Below are positions 32,939 through 41,738 of a stretch of 64,000 nucleotides of DNA, piece after piece. The stretch is from Bradyrhizobium canariense (GTDB taxonomy: Bacteria > Pseudomonadota > Alphaproteobacteria > Rhizobiales > Xanthobacteraceae): contig NZ_JAFCKJ010000011.1 of assembly GCF_018130465.1 (NCBI RefSeq), positions 62,001 to 126,000 on the forward strand. Direction: 5' to 3'. The notes beneath the pieces are model-generated. The model was not told the origin of the DNA. It saw nothing but the letters and a program-made list of their open reading frames with translations, and made no database searches. The number at the start of each line of letters is the position of its first letter. The first letter of the stretch is position 1. The position numbers were made by a program, and so were the translations under genes.

Positions 32939-33882
32939 GCGGCCGGCCCCGCCTTGATCGTGGTGGTGCGGGCGCCCGACTTGCTCACCTGCATGCCGGC
33001 ATGCAGGAACAGCAGCAATTCGGCCGCCGAGCGATCGGTGGCGTGCGTCGTGAACAGCCAGTCGAGCCTGTTGGTCTCGGCGCGGATCTGGTCACGGTGC
33101 AGCGCGAGCCGCGCGGTGTAATCCTGCGCCCAGCTCTCGGCGCGGCCGGCGGTGATCACGCCGAACCCTTCGGGCTCGACGAACTCGACGCGGCCGGAAT
33201 ACGGGAAAGACTCTTCGGCGGGATCGACGACCTGCACCAGCGTGCCATGCGCACCGGAGCCGGACAGGCCGGCGAGCGTGGTCCTGATCTCGGAGATTGG
33301 CGACCAGAAGTCCGACAGCACGATTGTCTCGGCCAGCGCCGCGGGCACGAAGGACGGCGGCAGGCTCGGCCGGTCGGCATCGTCATGCAGCATCGCCTGC
33401 GCCATCTTGTCGATGACGCTGCGGCTCGCGGTCGGTGCCATCAGTCCTGGAATGCCGACGCGCTCGCCGCCGGAGACGAGCAGCTCGGCCAGCGCGAAGG
33501 CGACGATCAGCGTCCGCTCGAGCTTGGATTCGCGCGCCAGCTTTGAAGCGAAGGCCATCGAGGGCGAGCGGTCGGGCCAGATCCAGACCGTGTGCGAGGC
33601 CTCCCATTCGAGCTCGCGGACATAGAGATGGTCGTCGCGCGCCGAGCGCCGCCAGTCGACGTTCTGCGACGGCTCGCCGGAGACGAAGCGGCGGTATTGC
33701 CAGAAATTTTCGCCGGAGCCGGCGCGGCGGCGGCCGTGCAGGCCGTGGATGACGTTGGCGGCGATACGGCGGGCTTCGAGCACCAGGCGCGGCAGCGAAG
33801 CGGCGAGCGTGCGGCTTTCGCCATCGGCACGTCGGATCGCGATGATCTCCTTCGCTGCGTGCCCGTTCTCTGCGGCCATCAA
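32935..33882 (-). CDS. DUF58 domain-containing protein (MoxR operon)
   Basis: The protein is 315 residues with the DUF58 signature GENFWQYRRFVSGEPSQN, VDWRRSARDDHLYVRELEWE at residues 55-95. The DUF58 fold is of the von Willebrand A type. No membrane segment is seen, so it is cytosolic or membrane-associated. It overlaps the MoxR stop by four bases and is overlapped by the DUF4159 start by four bases, so the three are translationally coupled. DUF58 proteins are clients or adaptors of MoxR ATPases. Confidence 0.9.
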   Translation of the reverse strand: MMAAENGHAAKEIIAIRRADGESRTLAASLPRLVLEARRIAANVIHGLHGRRRAGSGENFWQYRRFVSGEPSQNVDWRRSARDDHLYVRELEWEASHTVWIWPDRSPSMAFASKLARESKLERTLIVAFALAELLVSGGERVGIPGLMAPTASRSVIDKMAQAMLHDDADRPSLPPSFVPAALAETIVLSDFWSPISEIRTTLAGLSGSGAHGTLVQVVDPAEESFPYSGRVEFVEPEGFGVITAGRAESWAQDYTARLALHRDQIRAETNRLDWLFTTHATDRSAAELLLFLHAGMQVSKSGARTTTIKAGPAA

Positions 33883-34877
33883 CCGATCCGTGTCTTCAAT
33901 TGCCGGATCACGTCCGGAATCGTGCGGCCTTCGGCGCGCGCCTGGAACGTCAGCGCCATGCGGTGCTTCAGCACGGGCTCGGCGAGGTCGAGCACGTCGT
34001 CGATCGAGGGCGCGAGGCGTCCGTCGATCAGCGCGCGTGCGCGCACCGCGAGCATCAGCGATTGGCTGGCGCGCGGCCCCGGTCCCCAGGCGATGAACTT
34101 GCCGGTCTCGCCGCTGTCCGGACCCGGACGGGCCGAGCGCACCAGCGACAGGATCGCCTCGACCACGGAATCGCCGACCGGCAGGCGCCGGATCAGCCGC
34201 TGCGCGGTGATGAGTGCGTCAGGTGTCATCGAGCCCTTCGCCAGCGTCTCGTCGGCGCCGGTGGTCTCGAACAGGATGCGGCGCTCGGCGTCGCGATCGG
34301 GATAGTCGACGTCGATCTCCATCAGGAAACGGTCGAGCTGGGCTTCAGGCAGCGGATAGGTGCCTTCCTGCTCCAGCGGGTTTTGCGTGGCGAGCACGTG
34401 GAACGGCTTCGGCAGATCGTGACGCGCGCCGGCAACGGTGATGTGCTGCTCCTGCATCGCCTGGAGCAGCGCCGATTGCGTGCGCGGGCTGGCGCGGTTG
34501 ATCTCGTCGGCCATCAGCAGTTGCGCGAACACGGGGCCCGAGATGAAGCGGAAGGCACGCTTGCCGCTAGTGCTCTCGTCGAGCACTTCGGCGCCGAGAA
34601 TATCGGACGGCATCAGGTCGGGCGTGAACTGGATGCGCTTGGCATCGAGGCCGAGCGTGATGCCGAGCGTTTCGACCAGCTTGGTCTTGGCGAGACCGGG
34701 GACGCCGATCAAGAGCGCATGGCCGCCGGAGAGGATGGTGACCAGCGTGTTCTCGATCACGCGGTCCTGGCCGAAGATGACGGACGCGATCGCGTCTTTT
34801 GCCGCGCGAATCTGGCTCGACACCTGCTCGGCCGAACGGACGATTCCGTCTTCGAGCTTCTCGACACTCTCCGCCAT
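33879..34877 (-). CDS. MoxR-family AAA+ ATPase
   Basis: The 332-residue AAA ATPase carries Walker A GVPGLAKTKL, Walker B LLMADEINRASP, sensor motif VLATQNPLEQEGTYPLPEAQ and arginine-finger region LDRFLMEIDVDYPDRD, followed by a C-terminal lid. MoxR ATPases act as chaperones in assembling enzyme or envelope complexes together with vWA-domain partners. It is the first gene of the operon MoxR, DUF58, DUF4159, glutamine-amidotransferase-like. The 288-base gap before it is the only room for the promoter. Confidence 0.93.
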   Translation of the reverse strand: MAESVEKLEDGIVRSAEQVSSQIRAAKDAIASVIFGQDRVIENTLVTILSGGHALLIGVPGLAKTKLVETLGITLGLDAKRIQFTPDLMPSDILGAEVLDESTSGKRAFRFISGPVFAQLLMADEINRASPRTQSALLQAMQEQHITVAGARHDLPKPFHVLATQNPLEQEGTYPLPEAQLDRFLMEIDVDYPDRDAERRILFETTGADETLAKGSMTPDALITAQRLIRRLPVGDSVVEAILSLVRSARPGPDSGETGKFIAWGPGPRASQSLMLAVRARALIDGRLAPSIDDVLDLAEPVLKHRMALTFQARAEGRTIPDVIRQLKTRIG

Positions 34878-35165
34878 CCGTTAGCTCCTTCAGCCTGCCA
34901 TGCGGCTCGCTTGCGTCGTCATGTCATCACGTCGTCAAGTCAATGCTTGGGTCGATGCTTGGGCCCTATGCTAGACTTGCAGGAAGGCCATGTATTCGTT
35001 GAATTAACCTATCCCCACCTTATCGGCTTAAGGGTATGTAGGGCATCACGAAGTGGCGACCTCCACACCGGACTAATCCGGGGTGGAACCGTGCACCGGC
35101 ATACAGCGTAGACTTACAATTCAGGCTTGCACCAAACGTGCCAAATGACAGAGTCAGGGCAAACC

Positions 35166-35777
35166 ATGGCGAACCAAGGGCAGAGCGCCGATCGCGGTCT
35201 TGAGGGGCTGACTGCCGCCGCCAAAACTGCTGCCGATACCGAAGGCGCCAAAAAGGGCCTGCCTCCGGTGCATTTGTGGAATCCGCCGTTTTGCGGCGAT
35301 CTCGACATTCGAATCGCTTCCGATGGTACTTGGTTCTATTTGGGGACGCCAATCGGCCGTCATGCCTTGGTTCGCCTGTTCTCGACCATCCTCAAGCGTG
35401 AAGGCGACAAGCATTTCCTCGTCACGCCGGTGGAGAAGGTCGGCATTCGCGTCGACGACGCGCCGTTCATGGCGGTCGAGATGCAGAAGGACGGTGAGGA
35501 CAACCATCGCGTGCTCCGCTTCCGCACCAATGTCGACGACTGGGTCACCTGCGATGGCGCGCACCGGCTGCGCTTCGAGCAGGCCAGGGACGGCGGGCTG
35601 ACGCCCTATCTGCATGTCCGCGCCGAGCTCTGGGCCAAGGTCACCCGTGCGCTCTATTACGATCTGGTTGACATGGGTGAGGAGCGGATGGTCGATGGCC
35701 AGCCGATGTTCGGTGTCGAATCGGCCGGCGAATTCTTCGCCATGGCCGATGCGGAGCAGGTGAGGGCCGCGCTTTGA
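35166..35777 (+). CDS. DUF1285 domain-containing protein
   Basis: The 203-residue protein is a DUF1285 domain from residue 32 on: PVHLWNPPFCGDLDIRIASD, GTWFYLGTPIGRHALVRLFS, LKREGDKHFLVTPVEKVGI. The fold has two related halves and no known enzymatic role. It opens a five-gene operon whose members overlap or nearly overlap: the stop overlaps the CoA pyrophosphatase start by four bases. The ATG at 35166 (MANQGQ) is the likely start. ATG 35145 is possible. Confidence 0.88.
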   Translation: MANQGQSADRGLEGLTAAAKTAADTEGAKKGLPPVHLWNPPFCGDLDIRIASDGTWFYLGTPIGRHALVRLFSTILKREGDKHFLVTPVEKVGIRVDDAPFMAVEMQKDGEDNHRVLRFRTNVDDWVTCDGAHRLRFEQARDGGLTPYLHVRAELWAKVTRALYYDLVDMGEERMVDGQPMFGVESAGEFFAMADAEQVRAAL

Positions 35778-36445
35778 ACAAGCCTATCCCGAGGAACGAT
35801 CCCGCCGTGATCGGAGCGGCCGATTTCTTCGCCCGCTCCACGGCTCGGCTCGGCTTCGACGTTCCGCCCGGCCTCTACGATCCCAACATCATTCCGGCCT
35901 CCGGCGATCCCGGCACCGACAAGATGCTCGAGATCATCGCGCGCGAGCAGCCGGTGCGGCCGGCGGCGGTTTTGATCGCGGTGGTCGATCATCCCGAGCC
36001 GACCATCCTCCTGACGCAGCGGTCGGCGCATCTGAACGACCATGCCGGCCAGATCGCCTTTCCCGGCGGCAAGATCGACGCGACCGACTCCTCGCCGCTC
36101 GATGCGGCGCTGCGCGAGGCCGAGGAGGAGGTCGGGCTGTCGCGCGACTTCGTCGAGCCGATCGGCTATCTCGATCTCTACGGCACCGCCTTCGGCTTTC
36201 GCATCCTGCCGACGGTTGCCAGGGTGCGGCCGGGTTTCGAGCTGACGATCAACCATTCCGAGGTTGATGATGCGTTCGAAGTGCCGCTATCGTTCCTGAT
36301 GAACCCGGCCAACCACCAGGTGCACAGCAAGGAATTCCGCGGCATGGAGCGGTCCTACTACGCGATGCCGTTTGCTGAACGCTACATCTGGGGCGCGACG
36401 GCCGGCATGCTGCGTGTGCTCTATGAGCGGATCTATTCATCATGA
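35774..36445 (+). CDS. CoA pyrophosphatase (NUDIX, NudL-like)
   Basis: The 223-residue NUDIX hydrolase has TQRSAHLNDHAGQIAFPGGK (the LLTxR..GqvaFPGG signature of CoA-specific members) followed by the Nudix box GGKIDATDSSPLDAAL, REAEEEVGL. It cleaves CoA to 4'-phosphopantetheine and adenosine 3',5'-bisphosphate. The start codon is TTG, overlapping the upstream TGA. The C-terminus contains YYAMPFAERYIWGATAGMLR, typical for the family. It is in an operon with DUF1285, DUF6111 and the CCA-adding enzyme. Confidence 0.9.
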   Translation: MNKPIPRNDPAVIGAADFFARSTARLGFDVPPGLYDPNIIPASGDPGTDKMLEIIAREQPVRPAAVLIAVVDHPEPTILLTQRSAHLNDHAGQIAFPGGKIDATDSSPLDAALREAEEEVGLSRDFVEPIGYLDLYGTAFGFRILPTVARVRPGFELTINHSEVDDAFEVPLSFLMNPANHQVHSKEFRGMERSYYAMPFAERYIWGATAGMLRVLYERIYSS

Positions 36446-36705
36446 TCCGCCCGGTCCTGACCGAGATCGGAATTTTCCTCGTTCCCTTTGCCGTCTATGC
36501 GTTGTTCCTGGCCGCCAGCCGTTCCGGCCTGTTCGTGCAATCATCATGGCCGGTCATTGTCGTGGCGCGCCTTGCCCTGGCGGCGCTCGTGCTGGTGATC
36601 GCAGGGCTGATCGGGTTTGCGCATTTCTCCGGTGCCGCGCCGGATTCGACCTATGTCCCCGCCCATATCGAGAACGGCAAGCTCGTGCCGGGCGTGGAAA
36701 GATAG
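36442..36705 (+). CDS. DUF6111 small membrane protein
   Basis: The protein is 87 residues with two membrane helices (EIGIFLVPFAVYALFLAAS and PVIVVARLALAALVLVIAGL) and a short cytosolic tail PAHIENGKLVPG. The start ATG overlaps the CoA pyrophosphatase stop by four bases. It is found between the CoA pyrophosphatase and CCA-transferase genes. The function is unknown. Confidence 0.8.
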   Translation: MIRPVLTEIGIFLVPFAVYALFLAASRSGLFVQSSWPVIVVARLALAALVLVIAGLIGFAHFSGAAPDSTYVPAHIENGKLVPGVER

Positions 36706-36714
36706 GGCTGGCCG

Positions 36715-37971
36715 ATGAGCGCGGAGCCCATGCTTGCCGATGCGCCCTGGCTGACCTCGGGCGGGACCGCGCGCGTCCTTCAATTGCTCAACGCGGATGG
36801 TGAGGAGGCGCGGGTTGTCGGCGGCGCCGTGCGCAACGCACTGCTCGGCCTCGTGCCCGGTGACATCGACATCGCGACCACGGCGCTCCCGCACGAGGTG
36901 ATGCGGCGCGCCAAGAGCGCCGGCATCAAGGGCGTCCCGACCGGCATCGACCACGGCACCGTCACGCTCGTCATCGACGGGCAACCTTACGAAGTCACGA
37001 CGCTGCGCGAGGATACCGAGACCTTCGGCCGCAAGGCCAAGGTCGCGTTCGGCCGCGACTGGGTCAAGGACGCCGAGCGCCGCGACTTCACGATGAACGG
37101 GCTCTCGGTCGATGCTGACGGTGTCGTCCACGATTACGTCGGAGGCATCGCGGATGCGGCCGCGCGGCGCGTGCGCTTCATCGGCGATCCCGACCAGCGC
37201 ATCGCCGAGGATTTCCTGCGCATCCTGCGCTTCTTCCGCATCCACGCCGCCTTTGGCGCCGGCGATCCCGACCGCGACGGCTATCTCGCCTGCATCCGCG
37301 GCCGCGCCGGTCTCGCGGGCCTGTCGGCCGAGCGGCTGCGCATGGAGATGCTGAAGCTGCTGGTGGCGGGCGGCGCGTCTGCCGCCGCGCTCGCCATGGC
37401 GGATGGCGGATTGCTGCAAGCGCTGACCGGCGGCGTCGCCTATACCGGGCCGCTCTCGGCGATGATCGCGATCGAGCGCGAGCTCGGCCTCACCGCGAGC
37501 AGCACGCGGCGGCTCGCCGCGCTGACGGTCGCGGTGACCGAAGACGCCAAGCGCGTCGCCACGCGCTTGAGGCTCTCCAATGCGGAGACCAAGGCGCTGG
37601 ATTCGATGGGGCACCGCTGGTGGCGCTTGGCCACCAAGGACGAAGCCGATGCGCGGCGGCTGCTCTACCGGCTCGGTGCGGAGCGCTATCACGATCGCGT
37701 GTTGCTGGGCTGGGCGAGAGCCGGCGGTGACGTCGGCTCGTCGCGATGGCGTGCGCTCGCCGAGCTGCCGCAGCGCTGGACTGCGCCGAAATTTCCGCTT
37801 CGCGCCGCCGATTTCATCGCGCGCGGCATGGCGGAAGGGCCCGCGCTCGGGCGTGTGTTGACGCTCGCCGAGGACGCTTGGCTTGCGGCGGATTTTCCCC
37901 TAGAGGAAGCCGCACTCGCTTCCATCGCCGATCAAGCAGCGGCACGCGTCAGCCGCGATGAGAGAACGTGA
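36715..37971 (+). CDS. cca: CCA tRNA nucleotidyltransferase
   Basis: The 418-residue class II CCA-adding enzyme has a head domain with RVVGGAVRNALLG and DIDIATTALP, where the Asp pair binds the catalytic metals. RRDFTMNGLSVDADGVVHDY and RIAEDFLRILRFFRIHA (neck/template) follow, then a C-terminal body and tail. The enzyme builds the 3' CCA of tRNA. Nine bases separate it from DUF6111. Its stop overlaps the TauE/SafE start by four bases. Confidence 0.93.
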   Translation: MSAEPMLADAPWLTSGGTARVLQLLNADGEEARVVGGAVRNALLGLVPGDIDIATTALPHEVMRRAKSAGIKGVPTGIDHGTVTLVIDGQPYEVTTLREDTETFGRKAKVAFGRDWVKDAERRDFTMNGLSVDADGVVHDYVGGIADAAARRVRFIGDPDQRIAEDFLRILRFFRIHAAFGAGDPDRDGYLACIRGRAGLAGLSAERLRMEMLKLLVAGGASAAALAMADGGLLQALTGGVAYTGPLSAMIAIERELGLTASSTRRLAALTVAVTEDAKRVATRLRLSNAETKALDSMGHRWWRLATKDEADARRLLYRLGAERYHDRVLLGWARAGGDVGSSRWRALAELPQRWTAPKFPLRAADFIARGMAEGPALGRVLTLAEDAWLAADFPLEEAALASIADQAAARVSRDERT

Positions 37972-38738
37972 CCATCGTCTCAGGCTTTGCCGACATCTCG
38001 ATCTTTCAGCTCCTGCTGGTCGCGTTGATGGCGTTGTTTGCTTCGATCATCGGTGGTCTCGCCGGCTACGGCACCGGCGCCCTGATGCCGCTGGTGCTGG
38101 TGCCGCTGGTCGGCGCCGAGCCTGTGGTGCCGATCATCGCGATCTCAGCGATCTTCACCAATTCGAGCCGCGCGATCGCCTATCTGCGTTATGCCGACCG
38201 CCGCCGCGCGCTGATCGTGCTCGCCTGCGCCGCGCTGACGACGGCGCTCGGCGCCTACGGCTATACGCGATTGACCAATGCCGGCGCGGCGCTGGTGATC
38301 GGCTCCATGCTGATCCTGAGCGTGCCGCTGCGCCGCGTGCTCCGCCGCCGCCAGGTCAGGATCGGCGACACCGGTCTCGCGGCCGGCTCGGTCGGCTATG
38401 GCGTGCTGGTCGGGGGCACTTCGGGCTCCGGCGTGATCCTGCTGTCGCTGCTGATGGCCGCGGGGCTCGAGGGCGCCGCCGTGATCGCGACCGACGCAAT
38501 GATCTCGCTCGGCACCGGCCTCATCAAGATCTCGGTGTTCGGCCTCGCCGGCGCGGTCACTGCGCAGGTGCTCGCCTTTGCGCTGTTGATCGGGGGGATC
38601 GCCATCCCCGGCGCGTTCCTCGCCAAAGCCTTTGTCGAGCGGATGCCGGTGCACATCCACACCGTGATCCTCGACGTCGCGGTCATCACCGGCGGCCTCG
38701 TGATGATCTCGGCTGCGGCGAGGCAACTCATCGCGTAG
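37968..38738 (+). CDS. TauE/SafE-family membrane permease
   Basis: The protein is 256 residues with about eight hydrophobic helices. The family motifs are IIGGLAGYGTGALMPLVLVP near the N-terminus and GGTSGSGVILLSLLMAAGLEG in the second half, an inverted repeat of the first. TauE/SafE proteins export or import sulfonates or sulfite-type anions. The substrate here is unknown. GTG start at 37968 overlaps the cca stop by four bases. Confidence 0.88.
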   Translation: MTIVSGFADISIFQLLLVALMALFASIIGGLAGYGTGALMPLVLVPLVGAEPVVPIIAISAIFTNSSRAIAYLRYADRRRALIVLACAALTTALGAYGYTRLTNAGAALVIGSMLILSVPLRRVLRRRQVRIGDTGLAAGSVGYGVLVGGTSGSGVILLSLLMAAGLEGAAVIATDAMISLGTGLIKISVFGLAGAVTAQVLAFALLIGGIAIPGAFLAKAFVERMPVHIHTVILDVAVITGGLVMISAAARQLIA

Positions 38739-38893
38739 ATGCCACTGGCCCAATTGGCACTCGCGCGTGGACCGCGGACCGAACCTCCTAAGGCGTGTTC
38801 TTGTAGACGTCGGCTGCCATACCCAAACCCGGAAGTCGCCCGGCTTGGCCATCATCGGCGGCTTATGACCCTGAAGCGACATGGGGCAAGTGC

Positions 38894-39076
38894 TCACCTA
38901 CGGCGAGCCAACTTCAGTAGGCCGAGCGCGATAATGAGAAAGACCGGGACGATAGCCACAAAGGCAAGAGTTGCCGTCAGGCTCTTATGCCAAAACAGAA
39001 AGTAAGTTGCGCCCGCAATGGCGGTCATCGACAGCGCCGAGCCAACTAAAGCCAACGTCTGTTTTGTACGGTTCAT
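38894..39076 (-). CDS. small two-helix membrane protein
   Basis: The product is 60 residues. It starts MNRTKQTLALVGSALSMTAI, has two hydrophobic helices (LVGSALSMTAIAGATYFLFW and TATLAFVAIVPVFLIIALGL) and ends in KLARRR, which fixes its cytosolic side. GGGAGC lies seven bases before the ATG on the minus strand. I cannot assign a family. The neighbouring sequence is AT-richer than usual. Confidence 0.5.
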   Translation of the reverse strand: MNRTKQTLALVGSALSMTAIAGATYFLFWHKSLTATLAFVAIVPVFLIIALGLLKLARRR

Positions 39077-39338
39077 AGCGCTCCCGGGCGGTCGACACGT
39101 GCCAGTTCTGCAACATCAAGCGCTAACGCTAGCTAAACGGGCGGTAGGCAAGTTCGGCTAATGGCCCGAAGAAAGATGACGTGCTCGCGCGGCTCCGCGG
39201 CGGTTGGAGCAAGACCGGACATCATCGAGACGTATCCAACGCAGCGCGATTGACCCTTAGCCGACGTTCTGAGCCGCTGGCGATCACAGCCGGGCTTCTG
39301 CCGCCGAGAACAGTCGTTCGCTCCGCGGTCCTGCAGTC

Positions 39339-41537
39339 TTATACCGCCGACATGGGGGCGACGTGTCCGGAGGGAACAGTTTCGTCTGGTTCTACAGGCA
39401 GCGTGAACTGAAAGATGGCGCCCCTAGGTTCATTTGCGCCAGCCCACATCCGTCCGCCGTGCGCCTCGATGATCGAATGGCAGATGGCCAGACCCATGCC
39501 CATGCCCTTGGATTTTGTGGTGAAGAAGGGGTCGAAGAGGCGGTCCATCGTCTTCGGGTCTAGTCCCGGACCAGAATCCCGCACGCTGACGAATACGCCG
39601 TTCGAGGCATTTCTGCCGGTGCTGATCAGCAGCTCCCGCACCCCATCGCCCATTCCGCCCATCGCCTCGACTGCATTGATGATCAGGTTGAGGATCACCT
39701 GTTGAACCTGGACCCGATCCGCTTGAATCGGTGGAAAGCCCTCCGCAAGTTGCGTCCGCACCAGGACGCCATTCTTGGCCGCTTCGAGACGGGTCAGGGC
39801 GATGACCTCAAGTACCACCGCGTTGATCTCCAACGCTACCCTCTGTTGAGGCGCCTTCTTCACCAGGGCCCGGATCCGCCCGATTACATCGCCGGCTCGC
39901 AGACCGTCGCTGACGATACAATCGAACATCTGCCGGACCTGCTCCAGATTCGGCGGCTGGGCAGCCAGCCAGGACAATCCGGCCTCGGCGTTGGTGACCA
40001 TCGCGGTGATCGGCTGGCTGACTTCATGGGCGATCGAGGCCGCGAGCTGCCCCATCATGGTGACGCGATTGGCGTGCGCGAGCTCCGCCTGCGCAGAGCG
40101 CAAGGCCTCTTCGGCTCGCTTGCGTTCGGTGATGTGCCGCCCGACGCCGCGGTAACCGACGAAGCACCCGGTCTTATCGAACACCGGCAGCCCCGAGACG
40201 GACACATAGCGCTTGCTGCCGTCGCGGGCCGGTCTAGCGAGCTCAAAATCACGGAACGACGAATGGGCATCGAGCGTTTCCCGGTGCTTGCGCCAGGTCT
40301 CTGCGTCAGGCTCCAGGTAAGGCACTTCCCAGCGCGTCTTACCGATCTCCGAGTCCGCCGCCGGCGCGTCGACAAGGCTCTCCGCGAATTCCTGGCGGGT
40401 AAAGCGATGCTGCGCGTCGGTCTCCCAGTACACGTCGAAGGAGAATTGCACGAGGGTGCGAAAGCGCTCCTCACTCTGGCGCAACGCCTCTTCCGCCCGC
40501 TTGCGCTCGGTCAAATCAAGGATGAAGCCAACGCCTTGATTTGAACCCTCTTCGAACATCGCCCCGCCGATTAGCACGGACACGCGGCTTCCGTCTTTAC
40601 GCAAATACTCCTTCTCGAACGGCGCGAGGGTCCCGATCAGCTCCAGCTCCGCAATGTTACGTGCGTCGAGGTCGCGCCATTCCGGCGGCGTCAGCATCGT
40701 ACGGTGCAGGCGTCTCGCGGCGAGATCCTCGCGGTCGTAACCCACGATACGCAGAAACGCGTCATTGGCCTCAAGTATGCAACCTTCGAGGTTCCAGATC
40801 ATGACCCCTATGATGTTGGAGTCGACGAGGCGTCGAATCATCCTGTCGCGCTCCAGGAGATCGCTGTGGAGCTGCACATTCTCCTCGGTCGCCTTTCGCC
40901 GCCGCTTCGCCTCGATCCGCGCGAGCGCCATCGCGGTCCCCACCAGGACGGTGCCGATGACGCCGGCTGCGAGGGTAAGCCGCGTCCTGCGTCGTTCGAG
41001 TTCCCCGGCGCGCTTCTCCCAACCCACGAGCTGAAAACGCTCAACGTCCTGCAACAGGTCGATTTGCAATCGGATATCGTCCATGCCGCGGATCATTGCC
41101 TGGGCCGCCTGCCCGGATACGCGGGCCGCCGTTTTGACGAGGTCGTCGATCTCACGCAGCTTTTCTGAAATGATCAGAGCTAGATGTCCGGCGCGAAAAC
41201 TCTGTAACGGATCGTTTGCGACCAGAGTCTGGAGCGCCTCGGTCTCCCGTCGTACGCTTTCGTCCGAGACGCCGTAAGCCTTGAGATAAGCCGGGTCGAG
41301 GGTGAGCAGATACCCGCGCCTTTCAGTCTCCAGGTCGACGATGATCGTCCGAAGCCGATCAAGGGTGTCAATGACCTGGCCGCTGTGCTCGAGCGAGAGA
41401 TTGATCGCCTCGCCGTCACGCCAGCTTTGGAGACCGAGAAATCCGGTCACCGCGGACAACGTCAGAAGCGCTGCAATCACAGGGATCAGCGGTCGCGCAA
41501 ACCATCGCGAAAAGTGGCTCCGAGCAAAAGCTGGCAT
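39339..41537 (-). CDS. membrane sensor histidine kinase with CHASE3 and two PAS domains
   Basis: The protein is 732 residues. A first helix (residues about 15-37) and a second (about 187-207) enclose a CHASE3-type helical sensor domain (ERRGYLLTLDPAYLKAYGVS). Two PAS domains follow (about 233-345 and 355-472), then a HisKA domain with ASIAHEVSQPITAMVTNAEA (His504) and a HATPase domain with MGMGLAICHSIIEAHGG. No heme-binding residues of FixL type could be recognised. No response regulator lies nearby. It is divergent from a Tat-exported binding protein, sharing its promoter region. The ATG at 41537 gives this N-terminus. Confidence 0.85.
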   Translation of the reverse strand: MPAFARSHFSRWFARPLIPVIAALLTLSAVTGFLGLQSWRDGEAINLSLEHSGQVIDTLDRLRTIIVDLETERRGYLLTLDPAYLKAYGVSDESVRRETEALQTLVANDPLQSFRAGHLALIISEKLREIDDLVKTAARVSGQAAQAMIRGMDDIRLQIDLLQDVERFQLVGWEKRAGELERRRTRLTLAAGVIGTVLVGTAMALARIEAKRRRKATEENVQLHSDLLERDRMIRRLVDSNIIGVMIWNLEGCILEANDAFLRIVGYDREDLAARRLHRTMLTPPEWRDLDARNIAELELIGTLAPFEKEYLRKDGSRVSVLIGGAMFEEGSNQGVGFILDLTERKRAEEALRQSEERFRTLVQFSFDVYWETDAQHRFTRQEFAESLVDAPAADSEIGKTRWEVPYLEPDAETWRKHRETLDAHSSFRDFELARPARDGSKRYVSVSGLPVFDKTGCFVGYRGVGRHITERKRAEEALRSAQAELAHANRVTMMGQLAASIAHEVSQPITAMVTNAEAGLSWLAAQPPNLEQVRQMFDCIVSDGLRAGDVIGRIRALVKKAPQQRVALEINAVVLEVIALTRLEAAKNGVLVRTQLAEGFPPIQADRVQVQQVILNLIINAVEAMGGMGDGVRELLISTGRNASNGVFVSVRDSGPGLDPKTMDRLFDPFFTTKSKGMGMGLAICHSIIEAHGGRMWAGANEPRGAIFQFTLPVEPDETVPSGHVAPMSAV

Positions 41538-41738
41538 CGGCTTCGTGTCTTCGGTGACCGCCCGGCGGTCGCGTGATAGAATAGCGGGCAGCGCATGCGC
41601 AACGATAGCACATGCGCGTTGGCGCGGGAGCGGGAACCCAACATTCCCGGCCGCGCATCCCGGCTTCGCAATGGCGCGAACTGACGGATATGGCTCAGCT
41701 TCGCATCCTGTGAATGCCATAGCTACGGGAGCACCATC

